16,499 bases of DNA from Lachnospiraceae bacterium UBA3802 (GTDB lineage Bacteria; Bacillota; Clostridia; Lachnospirales; Lachnospiraceae), in assembly GCA_002369155.1 (NCBI GenBank), contig DFEM01000002.1, positions 1 to 16,499 on the forward strand. Direction: 5' to 3'. Position numbers and translations under genes: made by a program. The notes beneath the pieces are model-generated. The model was not told where the DNA came from. It saw nothing but the letters and a program-made list of their open reading frames with translations, and searched no databases. Numbering within the stretch: position 1 is the first letter of the stretch; each line of letters starts with the position of its first letter. This document shows, piece after piece, positions 1 through 7,269 of this stretch.

Positions 1-21
1 GTTCGATTCCTGTCGGGTGCA
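1..21 (+). tRNA. 3' end of a tRNA gene (5' part outside window)
   Basis: The window opens inside the T arm: a T loop of TTCGATT closed by a G-C pair, then the 3' half of the T stem (CCTGT), the 3' half of the acceptor stem (CGGGTGC) and discriminator A. The acceptor 5' half should therefore read GCACCCG. No CCA is encoded after the discriminator (TAC follows), so CCA would have to be added after transcription. The anticodon is outside the window. The acceptor sequence resembles some clostridial tRNA-Arg genes, but the isotype cannot be fixed. Confidence 0.85.
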
Positions 22-50
22 TACTAGGTTTTATTTGGGAGTGTATATTT

Positions 51-1301
51 ATGAAAGACAATTCTAAATCCGTTCTTGAAAAGGTTTGGATTATTGTAAA
101 AAAGAATATACTTGTTTCTGCAACACTTGTATTTGTTGTTATTCTTTTGGTGGTTTCTCTCGGAATTGTCGGAATTACACGTATTCGCGAAAAGAAAGCA
201 AGAGAACGTGCATACGCGGCTTTAAGTGATGAAGAAAAAGCCTTGCTTGCTCAGGATTTTACGCTTGTAAAAGACGGTTATGATTTTGTTAACAAAGCCA
301 TGACGGATTATCTTAATGCTCTTGCTTCAAATGATCAGTCCTATCTTAAGCAGAATCTTTTCTCGATTAACTCAAACGAACTTGACAATATTGAAGTTAA
401 AAGCAAATACATCGATTTTTACGATAATATTGTATGCTATACACAGCAGGGCTACGAAGATGAATCATTTTATGTATATACTACATACGATATTCATTTT
501 ATAGGTTATGAAACACCCGTTCCCGGTATTATCGGTCTTTATTATGCAAAGGATTCCACCGGTGTTTATCGTATCTTTAAAAAGAATCACATGTCTCCTG
601 AAGTTATAGCGAACTTTTACATAGCTTACATGCAGCAGGATGTTCAGGATATCTACAACCAGATTTCCTTAAAATACAACGAAACTCTTGAAAGCGACGA
701 AGATATCAGCGATTTCATGGTTGCTTATCATGATATCATGAATGATGATATGGTTGCTTTAAATGAGGAGAGGGAAAGAATTGCCGCTGAACAGGCAAGC
801 GCTGATGAAACGACCGATAACGGTCCGGTAAGAGAGAGAGTAAAAGCTACAACAAGCGTTAATGTCAGATCTTCCGATTCCGAAACGGCAGAAAGACTCG
901 GAACAGTATCTGAGGGCGCCATTTTAACAAGAGTTGAAGCGAAATTAAACGGCTGGTCCAAAGTGGAATATGAAGGCAAAGAAGCTTATATTAAATCCGA
1001 CTATCTGGAAGTAGTCGATGCCGATAAAAATTCAAATGACAACAATGACGATAATAATGATACGCAGAATGCTCAGAATAATACGGACAATCAGAATGCC
1101 AACGGCAATGACGGCGAGAAAAAATATGTTACGGCAGTCGATAATGTAAATATACGTGCTGAAGCCGATATCGATTCCGAAAGGGTTGGATTTGCATATA
1201 CCGGTGACAAACTTGAATTGGTTGAAAAACTTGGCAACGGATGGACGAAGATAAAATATAACGGCAAAGATTGTTATGTTAAAACCGACTATGTACAATA
1301 A
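51..1301 (+). CDS. Membrane-anchored protein with two bacterial SH3 (SH3b) domains
   Basis: A 416-residue protein preceded by a GGGAG ribosome binding site. Residues about 20-43 form one hydrophobic membrane helix, with no lipobox. Residues 55-250 form a mixed alpha/beta region rich in acidic and aromatic residues that I cannot name. Two SH3b repeats follow, at about 264-324 and 357-416. Each has the hallmark pattern of VNVRS or VNIRA near its start, a GWSKVEY or GWTKIKY strand, and a closing YIKSDYLE or YVKTDYVQ. They are joined by an Asn/Asp-rich low-complexity linker (about 325-355). SH3b domains commonly bind cell-wall peptides or polysaccharide, so an extracellular wall-binding role is inferred. 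No peptidase or amidase domain is visible. Positive charge flanks the helix on both sides, so topology is not settled by charge alone. The gene follows a tRNA gene and ends at an intrinsic terminator, so it is probably monocistronic. Confidence 0.85.
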   Translation: MKDNSKSVLEKVWIIVKKNILVSATLVFVVILLVVSLGIVGITRIREKKARERAYAALSDEEKALLAQDFTLVKDGYDFVNKAMTDYLNALASNDQSYLKQNLFSINSNELDNIEVKSKYIDFYDNIVCYTQQGYEDESFYVYTTYDIHFIGYETPVPGIIGLYYAKDSTGVYRIFKKNHMSPEVIANFYIAYMQQDVQDIYNQISLKYNETLESDEDISDFMVAYHDIMNDDMVALNEERERIAAEQASADETTDNGPVRERVKATTSVNVRSSDSETAERLGTVSEGAILTRVEAKLNGWSKVEYEGKEAYIKSDYLEVVDADKNSNDNNDDNNDTQNAQNNTDNQNANGNDGEKKYVTAVDNVNIRAEADIDSERVGFAYTGDKLELVEKLGNGWTKIKYNGKDCYVKTDYVQ

Positions 1302-1311
1302 AACGAATCCC

Positions 1312-1348
1312 AGTGCATAATCCTAATACGGTTATGCACTTTATTTTT
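1312..1348 (+). terminator. Intrinsic terminator after the SH3b gene
   Basis: A perfect 9-bp stem (AGTGCATAA at 1312-1320 pairing with TTATGCACT at 1332-1340) with an 11-nt loop is followed by TTATTTTT. It starts 10 bases past the stop codon of the SH3b protein and separates that gene from the pseudouridine synthase. Confidence 0.88.
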
Positions 1349-1380
1349 AATAGATGTGACTTTTTACTTGAGGCTTCAAT

Positions 1381-2100
1381 ATGGACGAAATAAGAATTAA
1401 CAAATATATAGCTTTATGCGGAATATGCTCAAGGCGCGAAGCCGACGGACTCATAGAAAACGGAAGAGTTACCATCAACGGTCAAAAAGCAGAGCTTGGA
1501 AGCAAGGTTAAAGAAGGTGACACGGTTTTGCTTGATCAAAAGGAAGTAAAGCCCGAAGAAAAGAAAGTTGTCGCTTATTACAAACCTGTCGGAGTCACCT
1601 GCACAGAGGCTGATGTTCATGCCAATGTGACTTTGAGCGAAGCTTTTCATTATCCCACAAGACTTACATATGCAGGCAGACTTGATGAAGACTCGGAAGG
1701 TCTTTTGATTATGACTAATGACGGGGATTTAATACATGTAATGATGTGCGGCTCCAACAATCATGAGAAAGAGTATTTAGTCGAAGTCGATAAAGACATA
1801 GATCCTCAGATTTTTGACAGGATGAGAAAAGGTATATTCCTTTTCGATCTGGATGTTGAGACAAAACCGTGCAAAGTTGAAAGCGTAAATTCAAATACTT
1901 TTAAGATTACTTTGACGCAGGGACTTAACAGGCAGATAAGAAGAATGTGCTTTGAATGCGGTCTTGATGTTGTAAGCCTTAAACGTATCAGAGTCTGCAA
2001 TATACTCCTTGGAGATTTGAAACCTAACGAATACAGGGAAATTGAAGGGGAAGAGTTGAAGCAACTTTACGATTCGGTTTTTAAGAGTGAATCAGAGTAA
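1381..2100 (+). CDS. rluF: RluF/RsuA-family rRNA pseudouridine synthase
   Basis: A 239-residue enzyme that isomerises a uridine in ribosomal RNA to pseudouridine. An S4 RNA-binding domain spans about residues 3-60 (RINKYIA...CSRREADGLIENGRV). The catalytic domain carries the GRLDEDSEGLL motif, with catalytic Asp at about 102. It later has NNHEKEYLVEVDK and LTQGLNRQIRRMC, both close to E. coli RluF, which modifies 23S rRNA U2604. That likeness favours RluF over RluB or RsuA, but the exact target base is inferred. Start: an ATG after TTGAGG, with the S4 domain beginning at once. Length fits the family core without the C-terminal tail of E. coli RluF. The ligA start codon lies only 16 bases past the stop, so the two are probably co-transcribed. 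Confidence 0.88.
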   Translation: MDEIRINKYIALCGICSRREADGLIENGRVTINGQKAELGSKVKEGDTVLLDQKEVKPEEKKVVAYYKPVGVTCTEADVHANVTLSEAFHYPTRLTYAGRLDEDSEGLLIMTNDGDLIHVMMCGSNNHEKEYLVEVDKDIDPQIFDRMRKGIFLFDLDVETKPCKVESVNSNTFKITLTQGLNRQIRRMCFECGLDVVSLKRIRVCNILLGDLKPNEYREIEGEELKQLYDSVFKSESE

Positions 2101-2116
2101 ATATTGTCGGGTATAT

Positions 2117-4075
2117 ATGAATAAAAAAGACAGAATTAAAGAACTTTGCCAAATTTTAAATAAAGCGAGCGAGGCTTACTACGCAAAAGATGAAGAGATT
2201 ATGTCCAATTTTGAGTATGATTCTCTTTATGATGAACTGGTTTCGCTCGAAGAAGAAACGGGAATAGTTTTATCGGATTCTCCGACCAGAAAAGTCGGAT
2301 ATGAACCGGTTTCTTTCCTGCCTAAATATACGCATCCTTCACCCATGCTTTCTTTGTCAAAGACTAAGGACAGAGAGGAGCTTAAAGAATGGCTTAAAGA
2401 CAAAGAAGGATTGCTCTCCTGGAAACTCGACGGCCTTACCGTTGTACTTACATACGATAACGGAATTCTTTCAACTGCAGTTACAAGAGGCAACGGAGAA
2501 GTAGGAGAAGTGATTACGCAGAATGCAGAATGCTTTAAAAATCTTCCCGTTAAAATCTCTTATAAAGGACATCTGGTTCTAAGAGGAGAGGCTGTTATAT
2601 CATATTCGAATTTCGAGAAAATAAATGCGAAAATAATCAATCCTGATGAACAATACAAGAATCCGAGAAACCTTTGCTCGGGTTCCGTAAGACAACTTGA
2701 TCCGAAGATTACGGCCGAAAGAAATGTTTTCTTTTTTGCTTTTTCTTTGGTTGAAGCCGAAGGAGTGGATTTTAAGAATTCAAGATATGAACAGATGTCT
2801 TTCCTTTCGGAACTGGGATTTGAAACAGTTCATGAAGAAAGAGTCAACAAAGACAATCTTTTGGAAAAGATTGAATGGTATGCCAATGAGATTAAGACTT
2901 ACGATATCCCTTCCGACGGTCTTGTTCTTATGTATGATGATATTGCTTACGGCAATTCTCTTGGCAATACGGCTAAAGCACCCAGAAATGCGATTGCTTT
3001 TAAATGGCAGGATGAACAAGCCGAAACTGTTTTAAGAAAGATTGAGTGGAGTCCTTCGAGAACAGGATTGATTAATCCTGTTGCTGTTTTCGATTCGGTT
3101 GAACTCGAAGGGACAAGCGTTTCAAGAGCAAGTGTTCACAATATATCCGTCATGAGATCTCTCAAACTCGGAATAGGAGACAGGATTCTTGTATATAAAG
3201 CGAATATGATTATACCTCAAATCTCTGCAAATATTACCTGCAGCGATAATATTGAGATACCAAAGACCTGTCCCATTTGCGGTGAAGAAACCGTTATAGA
3301 ATCTACCGACGGAACCGATGTTTTAATGTGTAAAAACGAAATATGCCCCGTAAAACAGGAAAAAGCACTGGCACTTTTTGCATCAAGAAATGCGATGAAT
3401 ATTGACGGAGTATCTGAAGAAACGATAGTTAAATTCATCGAAAAAGGTTTTATTAAAGAATATGCCGATTTCTTTAAACTTGAACAATATAAAAATGATA
3501 TTGTTTCAATGGAGGGATTCGGATTAAAATCTTATGAAAACATCATAAAATCATGCGAAAATGCAAGAAAAACCACGCTCCCGAGACTCCTTTATGCTCT
3601 CGGAATCGAGAATATCGGCGTTGCGAATGCTAAGCTTATTGCATCTTTTTATGATTATGATTTTGATAAAATAAGGAAAGCGGATGTCGATGAACTTTCT
3701 TCCATCGATCAGGTCGGAGAAGTCATAGCTTCGGGTATTGTCAGATTTTTCCGAAATGAAAAAAGAATAAATGAAATAGACAATCTTTTAAAATACATAG
3801 AGATAGAAAAGATTGTATCCGATGTTGAAAAAGACTTAATCGGAAAGACTTTTGTTATTACAGGTTCTCTGGAAAAATTCGAAAACAGAGATGCTTTGAA
3901 GGAAATCATAGAACAAAGAGGCGGCAAAGTTGCCGGCAGTGTATCCGCCAAGACGGAAGCGCTGATTAACAATGACGTAAATTCTTCTTCAGGCAAAAAT
4001 AAAAAAGCCAAAGAACTCGGAATAAGAATTATTTCCGAAGAAGAATTTCTTAACGAATTTAACATAATTGTGTAG
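2117..4075 (+). CDS. ligA: NAD+-dependent DNA ligase LigA
   Basis: A 652-residue enzyme that seals nicks during replication and repair, using NAD+ as adenylate donor. Start: the ATG at 2117 gives the typical N-terminus MNKKDRIKEL; an in-frame start at 2087 would lie inside rluF. Domain Ia contains FEYDSLYDEL. The adenylation domain has motif I WKLDG with the nucleotide-accepting Lys103, LRGEAV, NPRNLCSGSVRQLDPKIT and AIAFKW (motif V Lys296). The OB fold follows (SRTGLINPVAVF, GTSVSRASVHN). A Cys4 zinc finger uses C385, C388, C405 and C410. Helix-hairpin-helix repeats come next, then a C-terminal BRCT domain (about residues 572-648: LIGKTFVITGSLEKF...). Oddity: motif IV, usually DGVVIK, reads DGLVLM (Met272), and TRGDG reads TRGNG. 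I recall similar forms in other Lachnospiraceae LigA proteins, so this looks like a clade variant, not a broken gene. Confidence 0.95.
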   Translation: MNKKDRIKELCQILNKASEAYYAKDEEIMSNFEYDSLYDELVSLEEETGIVLSDSPTRKVGYEPVSFLPKYTHPSPMLSLSKTKDREELKEWLKDKEGLLSWKLDGLTVVLTYDNGILSTAVTRGNGEVGEVITQNAECFKNLPVKISYKGHLVLRGEAVISYSNFEKINAKIINPDEQYKNPRNLCSGSVRQLDPKITAERNVFFFAFSLVEAEGVDFKNSRYEQMSFLSELGFETVHEERVNKDNLLEKIEWYANEIKTYDIPSDGLVLMYDDIAYGNSLGNTAKAPRNAIAFKWQDEQAETVLRKIEWSPSRTGLINPVAVFDSVELEGTSVSRASVHNISVMRSLKLGIGDRILVYKANMIIPQISANITCSDNIEIPKTCPICGEETVIESTDGTDVLMCKNEICPVKQEKALALFASRNAMNIDGVSEETIVKFIEKGFIKEYADFFKLEQYKNDIVSMEGFGLKSYENIIKSCENARKTTLPRLLYALGIENIGVANAKLIASFYDYDFDKIRKADVDELSSIDQVGEVIASGIVRFFRNEKRINEIDNLLKYIEIEKIVSDVEKDLIGKTFVITGSLEKFENRDALKEIIEQRGGKVAGSVSAKTEALINNDVNSSSGKNKKAKELGIRIISEEEFLNEFNIIV

Positions 4076-4081
4076 TATAAT
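4076..4081 (+). promoter_or_regulatory. Possible -10 element upstream of metA
   Basis: A perfect TATAAT directly follows the ligA stop codon, 49 bases before the metA ATG. The hexamer 17 bases upstream (ACGAAT) is a poor -35 match, and the TG of an extended -10 is absent. It is a possible internal promoter for metA. The 54-base gap is too short to hold a SAM riboswitch. Confidence 0.3.
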
Positions 4082-4129
4082 TCATTTTTATAAATTATTA
4101 CTTAAATATAATTGAATGGAGATTTTGAA

Positions 4130-5059
4130 ATGCCTATCAGAATTCAAAGTGAACTTCCCGCGAAGGAAAAACTTGAAAATGAAAATATATTTGTTATGGA
4201 CGAGACAAGAGCGATGCATCAGGATATCAGACCTCTTAAGGTAGCAATCCTCAACGTAATGCCTCTTAAGGAAGAGACTGAACTTCAGCTTTTGCGTGTG
4301 CTTTCCAATACGCCTCTTCAGGTTGATGTAACTTTTTTGAATGTTAAAACACATATTTCCCAGAATACATCAGCAAGTCATCTTAACAAATTTTATACAT
4401 TTTATGATGAGATTAAAAATGAAAAATTTGACGGACTAATCATAACCGGCGCTCCCGTTGAACAGCTTCCTTTTGAAGAGGTTGATTATTGGGAAGAACT
4501 TTGCAATATTTTTGAATGGTCTAAGAAAAATGTTACAAGTACAATTCATATCTGTTGGGGTGCTCAAGCAGGATTATATTATCATTTCGGTATAGAGAAA
4601 ACCGATTTGCCTGAAAAGATTTCGGGTATTTTCAAACACAGGGTTAAAAATAGAAAAGAGCCCATTGTAAGAGGTTTTGATGATGAATTTTATGCACCTC
4701 ATTCAAGATATACCGAGGTAAGCAGAGAACAGATAGAAAACTGCGACAAACTCAAGGTTCTTGCTGAATCTGACGAAGCAGGAATTTTCATTTGTATGAG
4801 CGAAGGCGGCAAACAGGTATTTGTGACCGGACATCCCGAGTATGACAGATATACATTGGACAGCGAATACAAAAGAGATATCAAAAAAGGATTAAATCCC
4901 AATATTCCGAAGAATTACTATCCCGATGACGATCCTACAAAGAGACCTCTTTTGCAGTGGAGAAGTCACAGTATCAATCTTTACAGCAACTGGTTGAATT
5001 ATTATGTATATCAGACTACTCCTTACGATGTGGAAAATATCGGCAAAGACAATCAGTAA
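4130..5059 (+). CDS. metA: Homoserine O-acetyltransferase (MetA family)
   Basis: A 309-residue cytoplasmic enzyme that acylates L-homoserine, the first committed step of methionine synthesis. Start: the ATG at 4130 gives the typical N-terminus MPIRI and follows GGAG by 8 bases; an upstream in-frame TTG at 4112 would include the ribosome binding site. Counting from this start, the catalytic triad falls exactly where the family numbering expects: Cys142 in HICWGAQAG, His235 and Glu237 in TGHPEYD. Residue 111 is Glu ([15 protein letters not shown]). In characterised Bacillus MetA, Glu111 goes with acetyl-CoA use and Gly with succinyl-CoA use. I therefore call it an acetyltransferase, although many databases label such proteins succinyltransferase. 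It heads a tight run of four genes whose other members have no evident link to methionine. Confidence 0.94.
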   Translation: MPIRIQSELPAKEKLENENIFVMDETRAMHQDIRPLKVAILNVMPLKEETELQLLRVLSNTPLQVDVTFLNVKTHISQNTSASHLNKFYTFYDEIKNEKFDGLIITGAPVEQLPFEEVDYWEELCNIFEWSKKNVTSTIHICWGAQAGLYYHFGIEKTDLPEKISGIFKHRVKNRKEPIVRGFDDEFYAPHSRYTEVSREQIENCDKLKVLAESDEAGIFICMSEGGKQVFVTGHPEYDRYTLDSEYKRDIKKGLNPNIPKNYYPDDDPTKRPLLQWRSHSINLYSNWLNYYVYQTTPYDVENIGKDNQ

Positions 5060-5080
5060 TTCTAAAAAGGACAGAGACAT

Positions 5081-6016
5081 ATGAACTGGTTTAACAAAAT
5101 GGAAAGAAAATTCGGTAAATATGCCATTCCGAATTTGCCTCTTATTATTGCTATAATATATGCATTTGGTTTCCTTATGGATGCTTTCAAGCCTGAATGG
5201 GTTTATTTTGTTACATTGAATCCTTATGCCATTATGCACGGTCAGGTTTGGAGACTTATTTCGTGGGTTTTCGTTCCCGAAGGCGGAATGAACATCTTTT
5301 TTGTACTTATCTTTTTGTTCTTCTATTATTCGATAGGAAGAAATCTCGAGATGGCCTGGGGAAAATTCGCATTTAACTTTTTCTTTTTCTCCGGCATTGT
5401 TTTATCGATTATAGGTTCATTTTTGCTTTTCGGATATTTTGAATTGCTTAACCCCGCTTTTGTGCAGCAATCGGAGAGCATGTATGTTGCCACATACGGA
5501 GACTGTCCCGCACTTTTGGGAGGTTCCTGGTTTTATTATTACCTTTCGTTTAATTTCAGCACGTATTATCTGAATCTTTCCATATTCCTTGCGTATGCGA
5601 TTACCTATCCAAATATGAGAGTGCTTCTTATGTTCATAATTCCCATTAAGGTTAAAATTCTGGGAATCATATATGTCTGCGTTCTTGCTTTCAATATCGC
5701 TCTTTCGTTTATGTCGGGATTCAACAACGGTATTATCAGTCTTGTTTCGATAGGAAGCTCTCTATTAAATGTGCTTATTTTCTATATGCTTCTTCGAAAA
5801 GGTAAGAGAAGATTTAAAGAAATCAAGAGACAGAAGGAATTTAAAAAGAAGATAAAAGAAGCGTCACAGCCTGCTTCTCAGATTCGTCATAAATGCGCAA
5901 TCTGCGGGCAGACGGATGTATCCAATCCTTCGCTTACGTTCAGATATTGTTCGAAATGCAACGGTAATTACGAATACTGCAATGAACATTTATTTACTCA
6001 CAAACATATTCAATAG
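5081..6016 (+). CDS. Rhomboid-like membrane protein with C-terminal zinc-binding-like tail, probably a pseudoprotease
   Basis: A 311-residue polytopic membrane protein with about six hydrophobic segments between residues 17 and 237. The pattern HGQVWRLISWVFVP (53-66), then a helix ending SIGRNLEMAWG (84-94), then AYAITYPNMRVLLMFIIPIKVK (171-192) follows the layout of rhomboid proteases (WR..T..F, G..LE..WG, FPN.RVLLFFIIPVKAK). The rhomboid GxSG nucleophile is not seen where expected (YYLNLSIF at 162-169). The late helix has FNNGIISL in place of a catalytic His, so proteolysis is unlikely. After a basic stretch (239-260) comes a Cys/His cluster: C272, C275, C290, C293, C300, H303, H307, H309, probably a cytoplasmic zinc module. 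It begins 21 bases after metA behind AAAAGGA. The function is unknown. The family call is by eye. Confidence 0.72.
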   Translation: MNWFNKMERKFGKYAIPNLPLIIAIIYAFGFLMDAFKPEWVYFVTLNPYAIMHGQVWRLISWVFVPEGGMNIFFVLIFLFFYYSIGRNLEMAWGKFAFNFFFFSGIVLSIIGSFLLFGYFELLNPAFVQQSESMYVATYGDCPALLGGSWFYYYLSFNFSTYYLNLSIFLAYAITYPNMRVLLMFIIPIKVKILGIIYVCVLAFNIALSFMSGFNNGIISLVSIGSSLLNVLIFYMLLRKGKRRFKEIKRQKEFKKKIKEASQPASQIRHKCAICGQTDVSNPSLTFRYCSKCNGNYEYCNEHLFTHKHIQ

Positions 6017-6023
6017 GTGATTT

Positions 6024-6767
6024 ATGGACGAGAAAAAATTATTTATCGCTCAAATGGATAAACTTATCAAATACGGAAGAGAAAACGGCAATCTTGTTAC
6101 CAAAGAGGACGTTGATTCGTATTTTAAGGATATTCCCTTTGACGACGAGAAAAAACAGCTTATATACAATTTCCTTTATGATTCCAGAATCGGAGTGGAT
6201 GAACCTTTTGATTTTGATGAGGTCCTGGATGAAGAAGATGTGGATTTCCTTCAGATGTACATAGATGAACTTGAGGATATTAAAAAGTATACTCAGAAAG
6301 AAAAACACGATTTATTAAAAAGATACGCTTCGGGAGAATCTTTGCTAAGGGATAAAATTATTGAAAGCTATCTTCACGATATAGTTGAGATGTCAAAACT
6401 TTATACAGGTTCCGGAGTTCCGATAGAAGATCTGATCGGGGAAGGAAATGTTGCGCTTGCTGTTATTCTGGAATCGCTTGATTCGAAAAGTTCCGCAAAA
6501 GAACTTGACGGTTTCATCACTGACGGAATAATGAGTGCGATGGAAGAGCTTCTTTATGATGACAATAATGAAGCTGCCAAAAGCAATACATGGGCTGAAA
6601 ACGCCAATGAGGTATTGGAAAAAGCCAAAGAATTGTACGAGACTGTCCAGAGAAACATTACAGTTGAAGAACTCAGCAAATTCGCCGATCTTGAGGAGGA
6701 CTTTATTAAAGAGGTATTGCAGATTACCGGCGGAATCGAGATTATTGATTATAATCCTCAGGGGTAA
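6024..6767 (+). CDS. Degenerate sigma-70-like protein lacking region 4
   Basis: A 247-residue, strongly acidic protein. Residues 5-60 resemble sigma region 1.1 (LIKYGRENGNLVTKEDVDSY). Residues 73-105 resemble region 1.2 (DFLQMYIDEL...). Residues 108-150 match regions 2.1-2.2, the part that grips the RNA polymerase beta' clamp (KIIESYLHDIVEMSKLYTGSGVPIEDLIGEGNVALAVILE). Residues 193-243 look like region 3 (EVLEKAKELYETVQRNITVEELSKFADLEEDFIKEVLQI). What should be regions 2.3-2.4 (151-180) has lost the aromatic and basic residues that melt and read the -10 element. The protein ends without region 4, the -35 reader. It may be a polymerase-binding regulator or a decayed sigma factor. AGGTGA overlaps the upstream stop codon, and the gap to the rhomboid-like gene is 7 bases, so the two are very likely translated from one message. 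Confidence 0.68.
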   Translation: MDEKKLFIAQMDKLIKYGRENGNLVTKEDVDSYFKDIPFDDEKKQLIYNFLYDSRIGVDEPFDFDEVLDEEDVDFLQMYIDELEDIKKYTQKEKHDLLKRYASGESLLRDKIIESYLHDIVEMSKLYTGSGVPIEDLIGEGNVALAVILESLDSKSSAKELDGFITDGIMSAMEELLYDDNNEAAKSNTWAENANEVLEKAKELYETVQRNITVEELSKFADLEEDFIKEVLQITGGIEIIDYNPQG

Positions 6768-6769
6768 TT

Positions 6770-7168
6770 ATGGAACAGATTAACAGAGAATTTAAAGCCG
6801 TAGTTCAGGACTTGACTCATATTTATATCGGAGCGCAGATGAGTGTCGAGGAGATGATATCCTATGAGGATATTCCTTTTAAGGTCAAGGCAGTTTTTAA
6901 CAAATATTTTTCATCTGAAGATAAAAGAAACCGACCTATCGGAGAAATCCTCGGCAATGTAAAAAAAGAGGATTTTGAATATCAGGTTATGAACCAGTTA
7001 AAGCTTAAATTCAAGGTTGGAATTTATTCAATTAAAGGTGCTAAAGAGATATATAAATCCAAAACCATGAATCCTGAAGAATTCTTATCTTTGCATTCTT
7101 CACAGGATAAATATTTTGACGAGGAAGTAGTGTTTAACAAGCTTGCTTTGATGGCTTTTTCAACCTAA
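6770..7168 (+). CDS. Small conserved-looking protein of unknown function
   Basis: A 132-residue soluble protein with no signal peptide, membrane segment, Cys pair or motif that I recognise. It reads as mostly helical at the start (REFKAVVQDLTHIYIGAQMSVEEM), with a mixed, basic middle (NQLKLKFKVGIYSIKGAKEIYKSK). It shows no helix-turn-helix, so it is not an obvious missing sigma region 4. Only two bases separate it from the sigma-like gene, and its ribosome binding site (AGGGG) lies inside the end of that gene, so translation is probably coupled. This linkage suggests the two proteins act together, but no function can be read from the sequence. Confidence 0.75.
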   Translation: MEQINREFKAVVQDLTHIYIGAQMSVEEMISYEDIPFKVKAVFNKYFSSEDKRNRPIGEILGNVKKEDFEYQVMNQLKLKFKVGIYSIKGAKEIYKSKTMNPEEFLSLHSSQDKYFDEEVVFNKLALMAFST

Positions 7169-7211
7169 AAAAACAGAATAAATATAAATATACCGATTTT
7201 ACAGGCTAAAC

Positions 7212-7240
7212 TTGTGTTTTTGACTTAATTTTGATATAAT
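7212..7240 (+). promoter_or_regulatory. Sigma-A type extended -10 promoter of the EAL gene
   Basis: A perfect -10 TATAAT (7235-7240) is preceded by the TGA of an extended -10 (7232-7234). It lies 17 bases from a weak -35 TTGTGT (7212-7217). The start codon of the EAL protein is 29 bases past the -10 and has GGGGA in front of it. An overlapping TTGACT at 7220 is too close to the -10 to serve as its -35. Confidence 0.7.
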
Positions 7241-7269
7241 AAAATATCAAAGTTTGGGGAATAATATTT

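Noticed and set aside
728..741. Perfect 14-base palindrome TCATGATATCATGA in the SH3b gene
   Set aside because: It spans codons for YHDIM in an AT-rich gene, has no spacer to form a hairpin loop, and has no partner copy in the window that I noticed. Chance is sufficient.
1032..1298. Minus-strand open frame opposite the SH3b gene
   Set aside because: It lies wholly antisense to a well-supported gene. Its Ile/Val-rich end mirrors the Asn/Asp linker codons, and no ribosome binding site stands out.
2087..2116. Upstream in-frame start for LigA
   Set aside because: It lies within the end of rluF and adds ten residues with no counterpart in the family. The ATG at 2117 gives the typical N-terminus.
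4107..4112. Second TATAAT before metA
   Set aside because: It would start transcription roughly at the ribosome binding site, leaving no usable leader, and the hexamer 17 bases upstream (ATTTTT) is a poor -35 match.
4076..4129. Possible SAM riboswitch before metA
   Set aside because: The gap is only 54 bases, too short for a SAM aptamer, and no paired P1-P4 pattern is visible.
7169..7211. Terminator after the small unknown gene
   Set aside because: The stretch is AT-rich, but I could not draw a stem longer than three or four pairs followed by T residues.
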